Positions 33,484 to 43,117 of a stretch of DNA of 64,000 nucleotides are shown one piece after another. The notes beneath the pieces are model-generated. The model was not told the origin of the DNA. It ran no database searches and was given only the letters and a program-made list of their open reading frames with translations. The stretch covers positions 487,385 through 551,384 of the forward strand of contig NZ_RJLM01000002.1 of the NCBI RefSeq assembly GCF_004104355.1, written 5' to 3'. Position 1 is the first letter of the stretch. Each line of letters opens with the position of its first letter. The translations under genes and the position numbers were made by a program. This DNA is from Photobacterium chitinilyticum. GTDB taxonomy: Bacteria; Pseudomonadota; Gammaproteobacteria; Enterobacterales; Vibrionaceae.

Positions 33484-34857
33484 ATGACAGTAACCAATCC
33501 GACATCATCCGCCAATGTCTTACATGACCTAGGGTTGTGGCGAATGTTGTTTGAGCATGCCCGCCAGCACGATGCAAGCCAATTTAAGGCCCTGCTGAGC
33601 AGGGTGATCACTCAGCTGGACCAGTTGTTAAGCGAGCAACTTTCTGCCGTTATTCAAGCTGAAGAATTCAAGCGGCTTGAAGCCTCATGGTCAGGGTTGC
33701 ACAGTTTAGTTCAGCTTCCTGTGTCGAGCCGCCGGATTAAAGTGAAGCTGCTTGATTTTAGCTGGAACATGTTATCGACGGACTTGAACCAGTCGTTTGA
33801 AATCAGCCGCAGCGCACTGTTTAAAAAAATCTACGCCAAGGAACTCGATACCGCAGGGGGCCAGCCTTTTGGCTTGCTGGTGGTTGATCATCATGTTCAT
33901 TCCGATTTGGACGAGAGCTGTGATTTCGATGATCTGTATACGCTGCAATTGCTGGCAGAGCTCGGTGAGCGCTCGCTGTGCCCGGTGGTACTGGGCGTTG
34001 ACAACTATTTCTTTGGCGATGACCCTGCCAGATTGGCACACGACCACGCCAGAATAAACCGTATTCTGACCAGTCAGGATTTACAGAGCTGGCAGCTGTT
34101 ACGACAGCACCACTCAAGTCGTTTTTTGCATCTGGTCTTGCCCCAATACCGGATCCGCACCCCGAGACAGCATTACCCGGCAGGCTTTGTGTTTAATGAA
34201 GCCAATACCAACAGCAGTGTGTTGTGGGGGAATGCCGCTTATTTATTGGCAGCGAATGTGATCCGTGAGTTTGATCGTATTAGCTGGTTTGGTTTTTTAA
34301 GGGCGCATGATGCGACTGGCAACCATGGGGTGCTGATTGATTTAAACGACAGCGTCTGCACGCCACTGAAAGCTCGTATTGATATTTTCAGCGAAAGTGA
34401 TGGTTTCTGGGCCGATCAGGGATTCGTTCCGGTTTCGAGTATTTATCTTAGTGGACAGCTGGGGCTGTTTAGCAACCAATCGGTATGGAAGCCGGCCAAC
34501 GAAGCCAGCAAAACCAGCGGGATGCTGCAGACCAATCTGATGGCCTGTCGTTTTGGTCATTACATCAAAGCCCAGATGCGTGATCGTGTCGGTAGCTTTG
34601 ATAGCGCGGCAACGTGCCAGCGTGACCTGGACAAGTGGTTACAGACTTATATCAGCAATGTGGACTATGGTGACGAGTCGATTATGGCACGTTACCCCCT
34701 CAAGCATGCAGAAGTCCGTTTTGTTGCTGATCGCCACGATTCCACTCGCTATCGCTGCGAAATCAAGTTGCAGCCGCAATATCAGTACGAAATGCTCGAC
34801 ACCCATATCACGCTGATGACTGATGTTTCGTCTGACAAGCTGGGAGAAACACCATGA
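33484..34857 (+). CDS. second TssC-like protein (TssC2)
   Basis: 457 residues from ATG at 33484 (GGAGC upstream); the reading frame is open further upstream into tssC but that is out of register with it. It is clearly homologous to TssC: RLEASWSGLHSLVQLPVSSRRIKVKLLDFSWN, AGGQPFGLLVVDHH and a YPLKHAEVRFVADRHDSTRYRCEIKLQPQYQYEML near the C terminus. It lacks about 25 N-terminal residues relative to TssC, and its C terminus lacks the typical LPG ending. In sheath structures both termini make the linking strands, so this subunit may not polymerise normally and could cap or adapt. Overlaps tssE by four bases. Confidence 0.85.
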   Translation: MTVTNPTSSANVLHDLGLWRMLFEHARQHDASQFKALLSRVITQLDQLLSEQLSAVIQAEEFKRLEASWSGLHSLVQLPVSSRRIKVKLLDFSWNMLSTDLNQSFEISRSALFKKIYAKELDTAGGQPFGLLVVDHHVHSDLDESCDFDDLYTLQLLAELGERSLCPVVLGVDNYFFGDDPARLAHDHARINRILTSQDLQSWQLLRQHHSSRFLHLVLPQYRIRTPRQHYPAGFVFNEANTNSSVLWGNAAYLLAANVIREFDRISWFGFLRAHDATGNHGVLIDLNDSVCTPLKARIDIFSESDGFWADQGFVPVSSIYLSGQLGLFSNQSVWKPANEASKTSGMLQTNLMACRFGHYIKAQMRDRVGSFDSAATCQRDLDKWLQTYISNVDYGDESIMARYPLKHAEVRFVADRHDSTRYRCEIKLQPQYQYEMLDTHITLMTDVSSDKLGETP

Positions 34858-35276
34858 GTTTGATGGCCAAACTGAAAGGTCAATGGCGTGGGGATGTCGA
34901 TGATATTCGCGATGCCATTATTGAAAACCTGTCGGCTGTGCTGTCGGCACGGGCTCCGATGTGGCAGAACACGGAACTGAGCCCGCAGGTGCGTGACTCG
35001 ATTGCTGCATTCGGCATGGTGAGCTCGTTGCGTAGCCAGGGTAAAAGCAGCAGTGATGTGATCCTCCATGATGTTAAGCAGCTGATTGTTCAATTTGAGC
35101 CGAGGCTGAAAGAGGTTGTTGTCGAGCTGGACGAAAATTCAGTGGCAACCAACAAGCTCAAGTTCCGGATTGAAGGCCTGATCAGCAGCAAGTTTAGTGA
35201 AGAAGTGGTGGTGTTCGACTCTAGCCTTGATTTTACCACCAGCAGTTTAGATGTAAGGAAGACGAACCTTGTCTGA
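34854..35276 (+). CDS. tssE: TssE, gp25-like baseplate protein
   Basis: 140 residues. Typical IRDAIIENLSAVLSARAPMW and FGMVSSLRSQGKSSSDVILHDVKQLIVQFEPRLKEVVVEL. A baseplate subunit that nucleates the sheath. ATG overlaps the tssC2 stop (ATGA); its own stop overlaps the tssF start. Confidence 0.93.
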   Translation: MSLMAKLKGQWRGDVDDIRDAIIENLSAVLSARAPMWQNTELSPQVRDSIAAFGMVSSLRSQGKSSSDVILHDVKQLIVQFEPRLKEVVVELDENSVATNKLKFRIEGLISSKFSEEVVVFDSSLDFTTSSLDVRKTNLV

Positions 35277-37053
35277 GTCATTACTAAGTTATTTCGAGCA
35301 AGAGCTGGCATTTATCCGTCAGGAAGCGGGTGAATTTGCCCGTCGTCACCCGGGATCGGCTAAATCCCTGGGGATCAGTGATGACAGTGTCGATGATCCG
35401 CAAATCTCTCGTTTGATTGACAGTGTGGCGTTACTCAATGCTCGCCTGCAGCAGCGCCTGGATGACTCGTTTCCACAACTGACAGATAGTTTGTTGCGGT
35501 TGTTATTTCCACACTACCTGCGTCCGATCCCGTCATACAGTATCCTCAAGATGCAACCGTCTGAAGAGGTCAGTGCCCGGCATTTTATTCCGCAAGGTAC
35601 CCATTTGGGGATCACGGATGCTGATATTGAGCCCACGGTGTTCCGTACCTGTCAGGATGTGACCTTGTACCCGATCAAACTTGGTTCGGCCCATGTGGCG
35701 ATGGCACCGTTTGATGTGGAGAAACCGCCCGGTGCCGAGCATGCCAAGGCGATGCTGGAAATTCAGCTTCGGACCACGGATCCGAGTATTTTGTTTTCCG
35801 ATCTCGATCTGACATCGCTGGAATTATTCCTGCGAGGTGAGACGCAGTCAGTACTGCGGTTATACGATTATTTGTTAGCCGGGGTTAAGCAGGTGTGCGT
35901 CCAGTATGGCGAACAGCGGGTATCGCTGGCTAGTGATGCGTTGCAACCTGTGGGGTTTGAAAGTCAGCATCAGGTGCTGCCTTACAGCTCGCGCAGTTTT
36001 GGCGGGTTTAAGTTGCTGACCGAATTCTTCACCTTCCCCGAACGGTTTCATGTGGTTGCGTTGGATCTTGCTCAATCGTTGCGTTACGCCCATACCAATG
36101 AGATCAAGATCCAGCTGTTTCTTGATGATATGGCGATTGACTTGTCGCGCAGCCTCGGCGCGGATAATTTCCATCTGTTCTGTACCCCGATAGTGAACTT
36201 GCAGTCGTTGACTGCAGAACCGCTCAGTGTTGATTTTGGACATAGTCAGTACCCGATTGTGCTGGATGCCGGGGGGCAGCAACAGCTTCAGCTATTCGCT
36301 ATTGATCAGGTGCTTGATGTGACCGATCAACAGAGTTGCGCCGTGCCACCGTTATATGGTGAAAAATACAAAGGTGCAGAGACCGGCCTTAGGTGGCAGC
36401 TGGTTCAGGATTGGCATAGCGAGACCGCGCTGTACAGTAGTTTGCGGGTGGCTGATATTGAACATCTGAGTGCTAACAGTGAAGCTCGAACCTGGCTGGT
36501 TTCGGCAACGTGCTCTGACGGTGCGGTTGCCGGTCAGTTATCGATTTCCAGCGAGGTAAGCTGCCGCGATTCCATTTCGTTGCCTGCTCGGCTGCAATTG
36601 TTGCGTCGTCCGACCAAGCAAGTTCGGATCAAAGCAGCGGAGCAAAATGCCTGGCCGTTGCTGGCTCATCTTCATTTTAACTACCACACCCTGCTGGGAG
36701 CAGACGATCCTGTTGCGGCTCTCAAGGCGATGCTGAATCTGTATAACCATACCGAAAGTTCGCAAAACATGGCTTATATCGCAGCTATCCAAGGGATTGA
36801 GCAGGAGCAGGTGGTCGCCCCGATCCGCATTTCTGGCAAGAGCTGCTTTGCTTACGGTACCCGTATCAGTGTCACCCTTAGCACCAAGGCTCTGGGCGGC
36901 GGCGGGATCGAATTGTTATCCCAGTTGCTCGATCGCTTTTTTGCATTTTTTGCCGGCTTTAACAGTTTTACCCAGGTCGTGATCGTGCTCGAAGGCACGG
37001 AAGGGGAACACAAGGTCTTTCCGAGGAGGTCTGGATGCAAGAACATGCTCTGA
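35269..37053 (+). CDS. tssF: TssF, baseplate wedge protein
   Basis: 594 residues, family length. Starts with TTG at 35269 (AAGGAAG upstream), whose frame gives MSESLLSYFEQELAFIRQEAGEFARRHPGSAKSLGISD, the characteristic TssF N terminus. Later ALYSSLRVADIEHL and FGYGTRISVTL-like segments fit. Part of the baseplate wedge with TssG. The TTG start is unusual but no ATG or GTG fits the conserved N terminus. Overlaps tssG by 19 bases. Confidence 0.94.
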   Translation: MSESLLSYFEQELAFIRQEAGEFARRHPGSAKSLGISDDSVDDPQISRLIDSVALLNARLQQRLDDSFPQLTDSLLRLLFPHYLRPIPSYSILKMQPSEEVSARHFIPQGTHLGITDADIEPTVFRTCQDVTLYPIKLGSAHVAMAPFDVEKPPGAEHAKAMLEIQLRTTDPSILFSDLDLTSLELFLRGETQSVLRLYDYLLAGVKQVCVQYGEQRVSLASDALQPVGFESQHQVLPYSSRSFGGFKLLTEFFTFPERFHVVALDLAQSLRYAHTNEIKIQLFLDDMAIDLSRSLGADNFHLFCTPIVNLQSLTAEPLSVDFGHSQYPIVLDAGGQQQLQLFAIDQVLDVTDQQSCAVPPLYGEKYKGAETGLRWQLVQDWHSETALYSSLRVADIEHLSANSEARTWLVSATCSDGAVAGQLSISSEVSCRDSISLPARLQLLRRPTKQVRIKAAEQNAWPLLAHLHFNYHTLLGADDPVAALKAMLNLYNHTESSQNMAYIAAIQGIEQEQVVAPIRISGKSCFAYGTRISVTLSTKALGGGGIELLSQLLDRFFAFFAGFNSFTQVVIVLEGTEGEHKVFPRRSGCKNML

Positions 37054-38012
37054 TCCGGCTCCTCCAGCAGCCTTATACATTCGATCTTCACCGTGCGATG
37101 CAGCTGGTCAAGCATGAAGCCGCTGTTTTGGGCAAAAGGCCGACAGTATCATTTTCGGCTAGTCTGCTACCGGCTTATCAACAGGCAGATATTGTTGAAG
37201 TCAGTAACCCGGTAGCTGGTCAGTGGGCGTTTACCTGTGATCTACCCGCATTGTCGGGCAGTCAGGGTGTCATGCCCCGCCATAGCTACAGTGAATCACT
37301 CAAAGAATTATTCGAGCAGGGCAACGATGCCCTGATTGATTTCCTGAACGGTTTTAATAACCGCTATTACCGCTTGCACTGTCAGGCGGAGCTAAAGAAT
37401 GACTTAGTTGCTCAGGCTGAGGAAGAGCATTTTAGCTGGAATCGTCACAGTCTTTCGCTGACAACGATGCTGGCTAATCTCAATGGTGATCTCGGAAACA
37501 ACAGAACGTTATCTTCGGATCATCTGATCCAGTATTCGGGATTGCTAGGCATGAAACTGTCCTGTCCGCAGACCTTAAAAGATTTGCTGGCCGACTATTT
37601 TGAGTATGAATTTGATGTTGAATACGGCGATGTTGATTATGTCCCTTTGTTGCCATGTAGCGTGACTAAGCTGGGGAAAAAAGGACAGAACAATCAATTG
37701 GGTTTTGGTGCACTGGTTGGTAAGAGTGCCGTCACCGCATTCCAGCGTCTGGAAATCATGATCAAACCGAATAACAACCGCCAGTTTAACCAAATCCGGA
37801 ATGACCGCCAGTTGGTCAGTGCGATAGATGCGTTCGTTCGACATTACATGGGGGTCGATCTAAAGCTGAAACTGATGATTAAAGTTGATGGAAAGTTCCT
37901 GCCCGGCCTTCGCCTGAGTACGGAAAGCAGCACCGATATCCGTCTGGCGCAATCGACCTGGCTTGCCCCAAAGCAGATAACCCGAGAACACGTGGTAATG
38001 CCACTTAAATAA
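37035..38012 (+). CDS. tssG: TssG, baseplate wedge protein
   Basis: 325 residues beginning MQEHALIRLLQQPYTFDLHRAMQLVKHEAA, with the GSQGVMPRHYSESL-type segment (DLPALSGSQGVMPRHSYSESLKELF) conserved in TssG. Very strong Shine-Dalgarno GAGGAGG inside the end of tssF. Slightly short for the family but contains the expected regions. Confidence 0.93.
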   Translation: MQEHALIRLLQQPYTFDLHRAMQLVKHEAAVLGKRPTVSFSASLLPAYQQADIVEVSNPVAGQWAFTCDLPALSGSQGVMPRHSYSESLKELFEQGNDALIDFLNGFNNRYYRLHCQAELKNDLVAQAEEEHFSWNRHSLSLTTMLANLNGDLGNNRTLSSDHLIQYSGLLGMKLSCPQTLKDLLADYFEYEFDVEYGDVDYVPLLPCSVTKLGKKGQNNQLGFGALVGKSAVTAFQRLEIMIKPNNNRQFNQIRNDRQLVSAIDAFVRHYMGVDLKLKLMIKVDGKFLPGLRLSTESSTDIRLAQSTWLAPKQITREHVVMPLK

Positions 38013-38027
38013 CAGCAAGGACACAGC

Positions 38028-40640
38028 ATGATCAATGTTGAATTACAGAGTCTGGTAAAACGGCTCGCCTTACCATTAAAAAGTGCACTTGAAGCCGCCG
38101 CAGGCGATTGTATGGCACGTACTCACTTTAGCATTGAACAAGAGCATTGGTTTAATCAGCTATTGAACGAGCCTAAAAGTGGCTGGGTTGAATTATTGCA
38201 GCAGGGCAATATTGGTCGCGACCAGATCGTGGATTTGCTCGCTCGCCATTTAAACGGCCTGTCTCGGGGGAATGATAGTTCTCCGGCTTTGTCTCCGACG
38301 TTGGTGGAGCTATTGAAAGACGCGTGGCTGCTGGCATCAGTTAACCACAGCCACGGAGAAGTCAACGGCTATCATATCTTGCTGGTCCTGAAACAGCGGA
38401 CTGCACAGGGCGGTTATAATGGTGATCTTAGCCCTTGGCTCAATACCCTTTCGACGGAATCTCTCAAAGCGAATGCTGCCAGGCAATTGCCAAGCCAGCA
38501 TGCCGAACCCAGTATCGGCTCGGCCGAAGTACTGGCAGGGGGCGAGGCCAGCACCGTTGCGTTGGACAAGTACACCCACAACCTGACGGCAGCTGCGCGA
38601 AACGGGGAACTGGATCCTATTTCTGGTCGGAATACCGAGATCCGCAAATCTATCGATATTCTTTGCCGTCGTCGGCAGAACAGCCCGATCCTGGTTGGTG
38701 ATCCCGGTGTAGGTAAAACGGCGATTGTAGAAGGTTTGGCCCAGCAGATTGTTGATGGCAATGTTCCGCCGTCGTTAGCCAATGTTGAATTGCGAACTTT
38801 GGATCTGGCTTTGCTACAAGCTGGTGCGAGTATAAAAGGTGAGTTTGAGAACCGCCTGAAAGATGTGCTGGCCGAGGTCAAACAGTCTCCTCACCCGATC
38901 ATTGTCTTTATCGATGAAGCACACACCCTGATCGGTGCGGGTGGTACTGCTGGTCAGAACGATGCGGCCAACCTGTTGAAGCCGGCATTGGCTCGTGGTG
39001 AATTCCGCACCATTGCCGCTACGACATGGGCGGAATATAAACAGTACTTTGAAACCGATGCAGCCCTGACCCGCCGCTTCCAGCTGGTCGCTGTTGGCGA
39101 GCCGAGTGAAGATGATGCGATCCAGATGCTGCGAGGCGTGACCCGAGGGCTGGAAAAACACCACCGGGTTAAGGTACTAGAAGAAGCAATTGAATCAGCG
39201 GTTAAGTTGTCAGTACGCTTTCTTCCCGAGCGCCAATTGCCGGACAAGGCGATCAGCTTACTCGATACCGCCTGCTCACGTATTGGACTTAGCCAGAGTG
39301 CGCTGCCTCAACGTCTTGATGGTTTGGGTGAGCAAATTCGTTATGCCAAAAATGAGATTTCGGCAGTAGAACGCGAACATGCCATGTTGGCTAACGGTAC
39401 AGACAAGTTAGCAGCTGCGGAGAAAAAGCTTGCTTCGCTGGAGGCTGAATATGAAAAGCTGGAACAGCGCTGGGAAGCGGAGAAGGCTCTGGTTACTGAG
39501 ATCACTGAGCTACAGGGCATCATAGATGAGAGATATTTTGCTGGTGATGATGTAAGCGAGAGTACAGAGCAGCAGCAGCTTTCTGTAAAGCTTGATGCAT
39601 TGTATGAGCTGCAAGGTGAATCCCCCCTGGTAATGCCGCAGGTGGATACCCAGACCATCGCCCAGGTAATTTCTCTGTGGACCGGGATCCCTGTCGGCAA
39701 TATGGTCAAGGACGAGGTCGAACGTCTGTTGCAGCTAGAACAACGAATCGGAGAGCGGGTGATCGGACAGATTGCACCGATACAGGAGATCTCTCAAGCG
39801 ATCCGTATGTCTCGTGCCGGTCTGACGGATCCGCGCAAACCTATTGGCGTGTTCCTGATGTGTGGGCCTAGTGGCGTCGGTAAAACTGAAACAGCTTTGG
39901 CCCTTACTGATCTGCTGTATGGTGGCGAGAAAAACATCACCACCATCAACATGACGGAGTTCAAAGAAGAGCACAAGATCTCAATGCTGCTGGGATCGCC
40001 TGCCGGTTATGTTGGCTACGGTAAAGGTGGGGTATTGACTGAGGCAGTGCGAAAAAATCCTTATTCAGTGTTATTGCTTGATGAAATGGAAAAGGCCCAC
40101 CCTGGTGTTCATGATCTTTTCTATCAAATATTCGATAAAGGCTCGATTTCTGATAGTGAAGGTCGCGATATCGATTTTAGAAATACCATTATCATTATGA
40201 CCTCTAACGCCGCGGATAGTGCGGTGGTTGACGCCTGTGCGCAGGAAAGACCGTGTATACCGACGTTGACCCAGACGATATTCCCGGCATTGCAGCAGTA
40301 TTTTAAACCGGCCTTTATCGGCCGCTCGACGGTAGTGCCTTATTTCCCGCTCAATGATGACGAAATGGCGAAAATTGCCCGCTTGTCGCTTCGTCGTATC
40401 GAAAAACGTGTGCGTAGTCATTATGGGGCAAGTTTCTCGTATGGTGAGGAATTGATCGAGCACTTGATAGCACAGAACCATTCTCCGGAGACCGGAGCGC
40501 GTGCCATCGAGCAGATCATTAACCGAACCCTGATGCCAGAGCTTGCGACGCAGTGCATTGTTCGATTGAGTGCCGGCCAGCCAATCAATGCTGTAAGCAT
40601 CTATTGTCATGCTGGTGAAGTTAGCTTTGATATCGAATAG
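38028..40640 (+). CDS. clpV: ClpV (TssH), T6SS sheath-recycling AAA+ ATPase
   Basis: 870 residues. An N-terminal substrate-binding domain, then two AAA modules: D1 with Walker A GDPGVGKTA (residues about 223-231) and Walker B VFIDEAHTLIGAGG, a coiled-coil middle domain (about 430-530), and D2 with GPSGVGKTETALAL (about 613-626) and Walker B VLLLDEMEKAHPGV. This is ClpV rather than ClpB by length and T6SS context. It disassembles contracted sheaths. Not overlapping tssG (15-base gap). Confidence 0.97.
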   Translation: MINVELQSLVKRLALPLKSALEAAAGDCMARTHFSIEQEHWFNQLLNEPKSGWVELLQQGNIGRDQIVDLLARHLNGLSRGNDSSPALSPTLVELLKDAWLLASVNHSHGEVNGYHILLVLKQRTAQGGYNGDLSPWLNTLSTESLKANAARQLPSQHAEPSIGSAEVLAGGEASTVALDKYTHNLTAAARNGELDPISGRNTEIRKSIDILCRRRQNSPILVGDPGVGKTAIVEGLAQQIVDGNVPPSLANVELRTLDLALLQAGASIKGEFENRLKDVLAEVKQSPHPIIVFIDEAHTLIGAGGTAGQNDAANLLKPALARGEFRTIAATTWAEYKQYFETDAALTRRFQLVAVGEPSEDDAIQMLRGVTRGLEKHHRVKVLEEAIESAVKLSVRFLPERQLPDKAISLLDTACSRIGLSQSALPQRLDGLGEQIRYAKNEISAVEREHAMLANGTDKLAAAEKKLASLEAEYEKLEQRWEAEKALVTEITELQGIIDERYFAGDDVSESTEQQQLSVKLDALYELQGESPLVMPQVDTQTIAQVISLWTGIPVGNMVKDEVERLLQLEQRIGERVIGQIAPIQEISQAIRMSRAGLTDPRKPIGVFLMCGPSGVGKTETALALTDLLYGGEKNITTINMTEFKEEHKISMLLGSPAGYVGYGKGGVLTEAVRKNPYSVLLLDEMEKAHPGVHDLFYQIFDKGSISDSEGRDIDFRNTIIIMTSNAADSAVVDACAQERPCIPTLTQTIFPALQQYFKPAFIGRSTVVPYFPLNDDEMAKIARLSLRRIEKRVRSHYGASFSYGEELIEHLIAQNHSPETGARAIEQIINRTLMPELATQCIVRLSAGQPINAVSIYCHAGEVSFDIE

Positions 40641-40712
40641 TTCAGTACTTGTGATAGGCCTTTAATGGCTAATTGAAAATTGTGCTCAAGTAAAGATGTA
40701 GGGGGTAACGAT

Positions 40713-41873
40713 ATGTTTGGTAGAAAAAAAAGTTACGACTTGGAAAAAGCACGAGACAGAGACAGCATACTGGCTAATGCGGGTATTGCCGGTGTCGGTA
40801 CTCAAGGAATATACACACCGAAAGGCAAAGCCAGCGGTGCAAAATTAAAACCTCGCCAGAAGAAGCTTCCAAAGCAGGCTGGTTATACGAAACAGCAAGC
40901 TTTAGACGATGCAAAGTTACTGGGTCAGGTAACTATGGATATGCGTAGCGATATCGTCGGTTATGTCGGAGATGTGGTTGATGCAACCAAGGACCTAGGT
41001 AGCTTAGCTTCCGGCAGCGGCGGAATTTATACGGCTGGCGGTGGACTTGAATTTACTAATGGCAACATTATCGGTGCGGTGAAGCTCGGTCATGATGTTA
41101 TCTGTAATATCGTTGAGTGGGCGGGCAAAAGAAAACCTAAAGAGCTACCGGCAAACCCGTTACTTACACCGATAGATGCTGCGTTATATGAAAATACTAA
41201 AACAGCGGCATATTTTAAGAAAAGAATGGTCAAGAAGATTGCCGGCGATGCGGTTTCGTTTACCGGCGGTGTGCTGAGTAGTGCAACGCATGTGAATGCT
41301 CTGGGTGCTGCTCGCCATGCTCGCTCTGATGCCAAGACTATTGCACACCTGGTTCGGTTTAAGGAGCAGCTCAAGCAATATAAAAGCAAAGGGCTGGCGA
41401 TTGAATATAAGCTCTGCAAATTAATCATTGATTGCAAAAAGCTCAAAATAGAGTCGCAGTCAGCGGCGCTGGCGGCTGATTGTATTCCGGGCAATGTCAT
41501 TACCAGTAGTGCAACTGCTGCGGCAGGTTTTATTCATGGACAAACCCTGGCTTATCGTTTGTCGAATATGGAAGCTGATATCGAGAAGGCTGCCAAAATA
41601 CTGCATTACCGTGCTTTTTATGAGATGGATGATGATTACGGTATTGCTGGTTTATTTGGCGAGCAGGCAACGAACGAATATGCAGCCGAAACGCCTGCTC
41701 TGGATATGGTTCGGGAGCTTTTTGCCCAGATAGCTCAGATAGAAAAAGAAAGAGTTCTGGTTAATGTCAAAGGGCATAAGTTGAAAGTCGGTGGTGAACA
41801 TTTCCGTGCAGATAAGCTGATGCGTGAACCTGCTGGCTGGTTAGTTATTGTCGACAAGTTAAATCTTATTTGA
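40713..41873 (+). CDS. orfX, unrecognised T6SS-locus protein
   Basis: 386 residues from ATG at 40713 (GGGGG upstream; an earlier in-frame ATG at 40680 lacks one). No signal peptide. The N-terminal 60 residues are basic and Gly/Lys-rich (RKKSYDLEKARDRDSILANAGIAGVGTQGIYTPKGKASGAKLKPRQKKLPKQAGYT); then alternating helices with small-residue stretches (LGSLASGSGGIYTAGGGLEF, KKIAGDAVSFTGGVLSSATHV, SSATAAAGFIHGQTLAYRLSN). No enzyme motif. Immediately downstream of clpV (72 bases) in the same direction; followed by orfY. Could be an effector, adaptor or cell-envelope factor; I do not recognise it. Confidence 0.7.
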   Translation: MFGRKKSYDLEKARDRDSILANAGIAGVGTQGIYTPKGKASGAKLKPRQKKLPKQAGYTKQQALDDAKLLGQVTMDMRSDIVGYVGDVVDATKDLGSLASGSGGIYTAGGGLEFTNGNIIGAVKLGHDVICNIVEWAGKRKPKELPANPLLTPIDAALYENTKTAAYFKKRMVKKIAGDAVSFTGGVLSSATHVNALGAARHARSDAKTIAHLVRFKEQLKQYKSKGLAIEYKLCKLIIDCKKLKIESQSAALAADCIPGNVITSSATAAAGFIHGQTLAYRLSNMEADIEKAAKILHYRAFYEMDDDYGIAGLFGEQATNEYAAETPALDMVRELFAQIAQIEKERVLVNVKGHKLKVGGEHFRADKLMREPAGWLVIVDKLNLI

Positions 41874-41951
41874 TTCTGACTTTATAACTGTTTTTAACAT
41901 GAGTTGAAAACAGTTATTGCTGTATTTTTTTTATTTGAGGATGTTTATTTT

Positions 41952-42974
41952 ATGCATGAGAATTTCGGTAAAGCTTTCGATCTAGGTAAAGGGATCGGCG
42001 ATTTTGCAGGGAAAGATCCAAGTAAACGCGAGTTGAAAGATGGTGTTGATCTAGCGGGTAATGTAATTGATTTAACGACGAATATTGTCGATTCTACGCC
42101 GCTGGGCGAGATCATTAAAAAGCCGATGGCGTTACTTGATGAACACGGTATGGCTAGGCTTGAGCGAACCAAGATTGCTCAGAATGTTAAAGAGAAGTTT
42201 TCCAGTAAGATCAGCCGCGTTGTTGCTCAGAAGATGCACGCATCGAGCATGGTAAAAGCATCAACGGCTGATAGTGTGGGCTATTTATTGAATGTCCATT
42301 CTGACCAAGAGTTTATGGATCAGAGTAAAGCGGATTTTGACAGGCATCAGGCAAATCGAGGTCATAAAATCAGACGAAAGCTGCATGATAAATTCCGTGT
42401 GGCCAAGAAAAACCCAGTTAAAATCCTAATGATCCCACTGGGGCTTATTCCTGATGGTGGTATTACCAAGAAAGTTGTCAGTGGCCTTCAGTATCTCGGA
42501 AATAAAGGCCTTGAAACGCGTAAAGCCCGAAAGAAAAAAGGTTATGCAGCAGGCAATATGGCGGTTCTTGAGCAGCAGATGGGCACGCGGGAGGCACAGC
42601 GCAAAATTGCAAAATGGAAAGCAAAAGATATTGCCGAGCTTGGACCAAAACTGCAGAGAAATCTGTATAAATTGAAGCAGTCTGTTGCACTGTTGGAAAG
42701 CCGTGAAGCGCAAATGAACGCACAGTATGCTCGTGCGCAGGCTGTCCCTGGTGGTCCAGAAGCGGCTGCGGCGTTAGCGCAACTAAGTCGATGTAATATG
42801 GATTTAGCAATGAGCTTTCATGAGAGTAAACACTATATTGAGAAAATTACCTCTATGTGCGAAGTCATGGAAGAGACCGCTTTTGAGACCCGTGCGCACA
42901 TGGTATTTCTTGATGAGTTGTTAGTACAAACAGAATTGGCTATTAGAGCTAATGCCGATGCTCTTTATAAATAA
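41952..42974 (+). CDS. orfY, unrecognised T6SS-locus protein, helical
   Basis: 340 residues from ATG at 41952. Starts MHENFGKAFDLGKGIGDFAGKD. Mostly helical and very basic in the centre (KIRRKLHDKFRVAKKNPVKILMIPLG, GLETRKARKKKGYAAGN), followed by a likely coiled coil (residues about 230-280) and a final helical bundle (LVQTELAIRANADALYK). A short hydrophobic segment (VKILMIPLGLIPDGG) is the only membrane-like part. No family recognised. It shares the general style of orfX (Gly-Lys-rich start, DLAG/DFAG segments) but I cannot align them convincingly. Last gene before a gap with two hairpins. Confidence 0.7.
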   Translation: MHENFGKAFDLGKGIGDFAGKDPSKRELKDGVDLAGNVIDLTTNIVDSTPLGEIIKKPMALLDEHGMARLERTKIAQNVKEKFSSKISRVVAQKMHASSMVKASTADSVGYLLNVHSDQEFMDQSKADFDRHQANRGHKIRRKLHDKFRVAKKNPVKILMIPLGLIPDGGITKKVVSGLQYLGNKGLETRKARKKKGYAAGNMAVLEQQMGTREAQRKIAKWKAKDIAELGPKLQRNLYKLKQSVALLESREAQMNAQYARAQAVPGGPEAAAALAQLSRCNMDLAMSFHESKHYIEKITSMCEVMEETAFETRAHMVFLDELLVQTELAIRANADALYK

Positions 42975-43027
42975 TAGTTATCGGCAATACGAAAGTAGAT
43001 GAAAGGTGGCTGATAAGACAGCCATAG

Positions 43028-43059
43028 TTAGATTGTTGTAGAAAAAACAACATATCTAA
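43028..43059 (+). terminator. hairpin ahead of the ATP-grasp gene
   Basis: TTAGATTGTTGT (43028-43039) pairs with ACAACA and ATCTAA (43047-43059, one bulged T) around an A-rich loop. A smaller hairpin TGGCTG-ATAAGA-CAGCCA lies about 20 bases before it. Both are in the 143-base gap between orfY and the ATP-grasp gene, the only long gap in this stretch; the downstream genes may therefore start from their own promoter here. Confidence 0.5.
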
Positions 43060-43117
43060 TTTCGATATAAAAGTGCATTAAAAAAATAAATGTCGAAATA
43101 ATTATTAGGATACGGCA

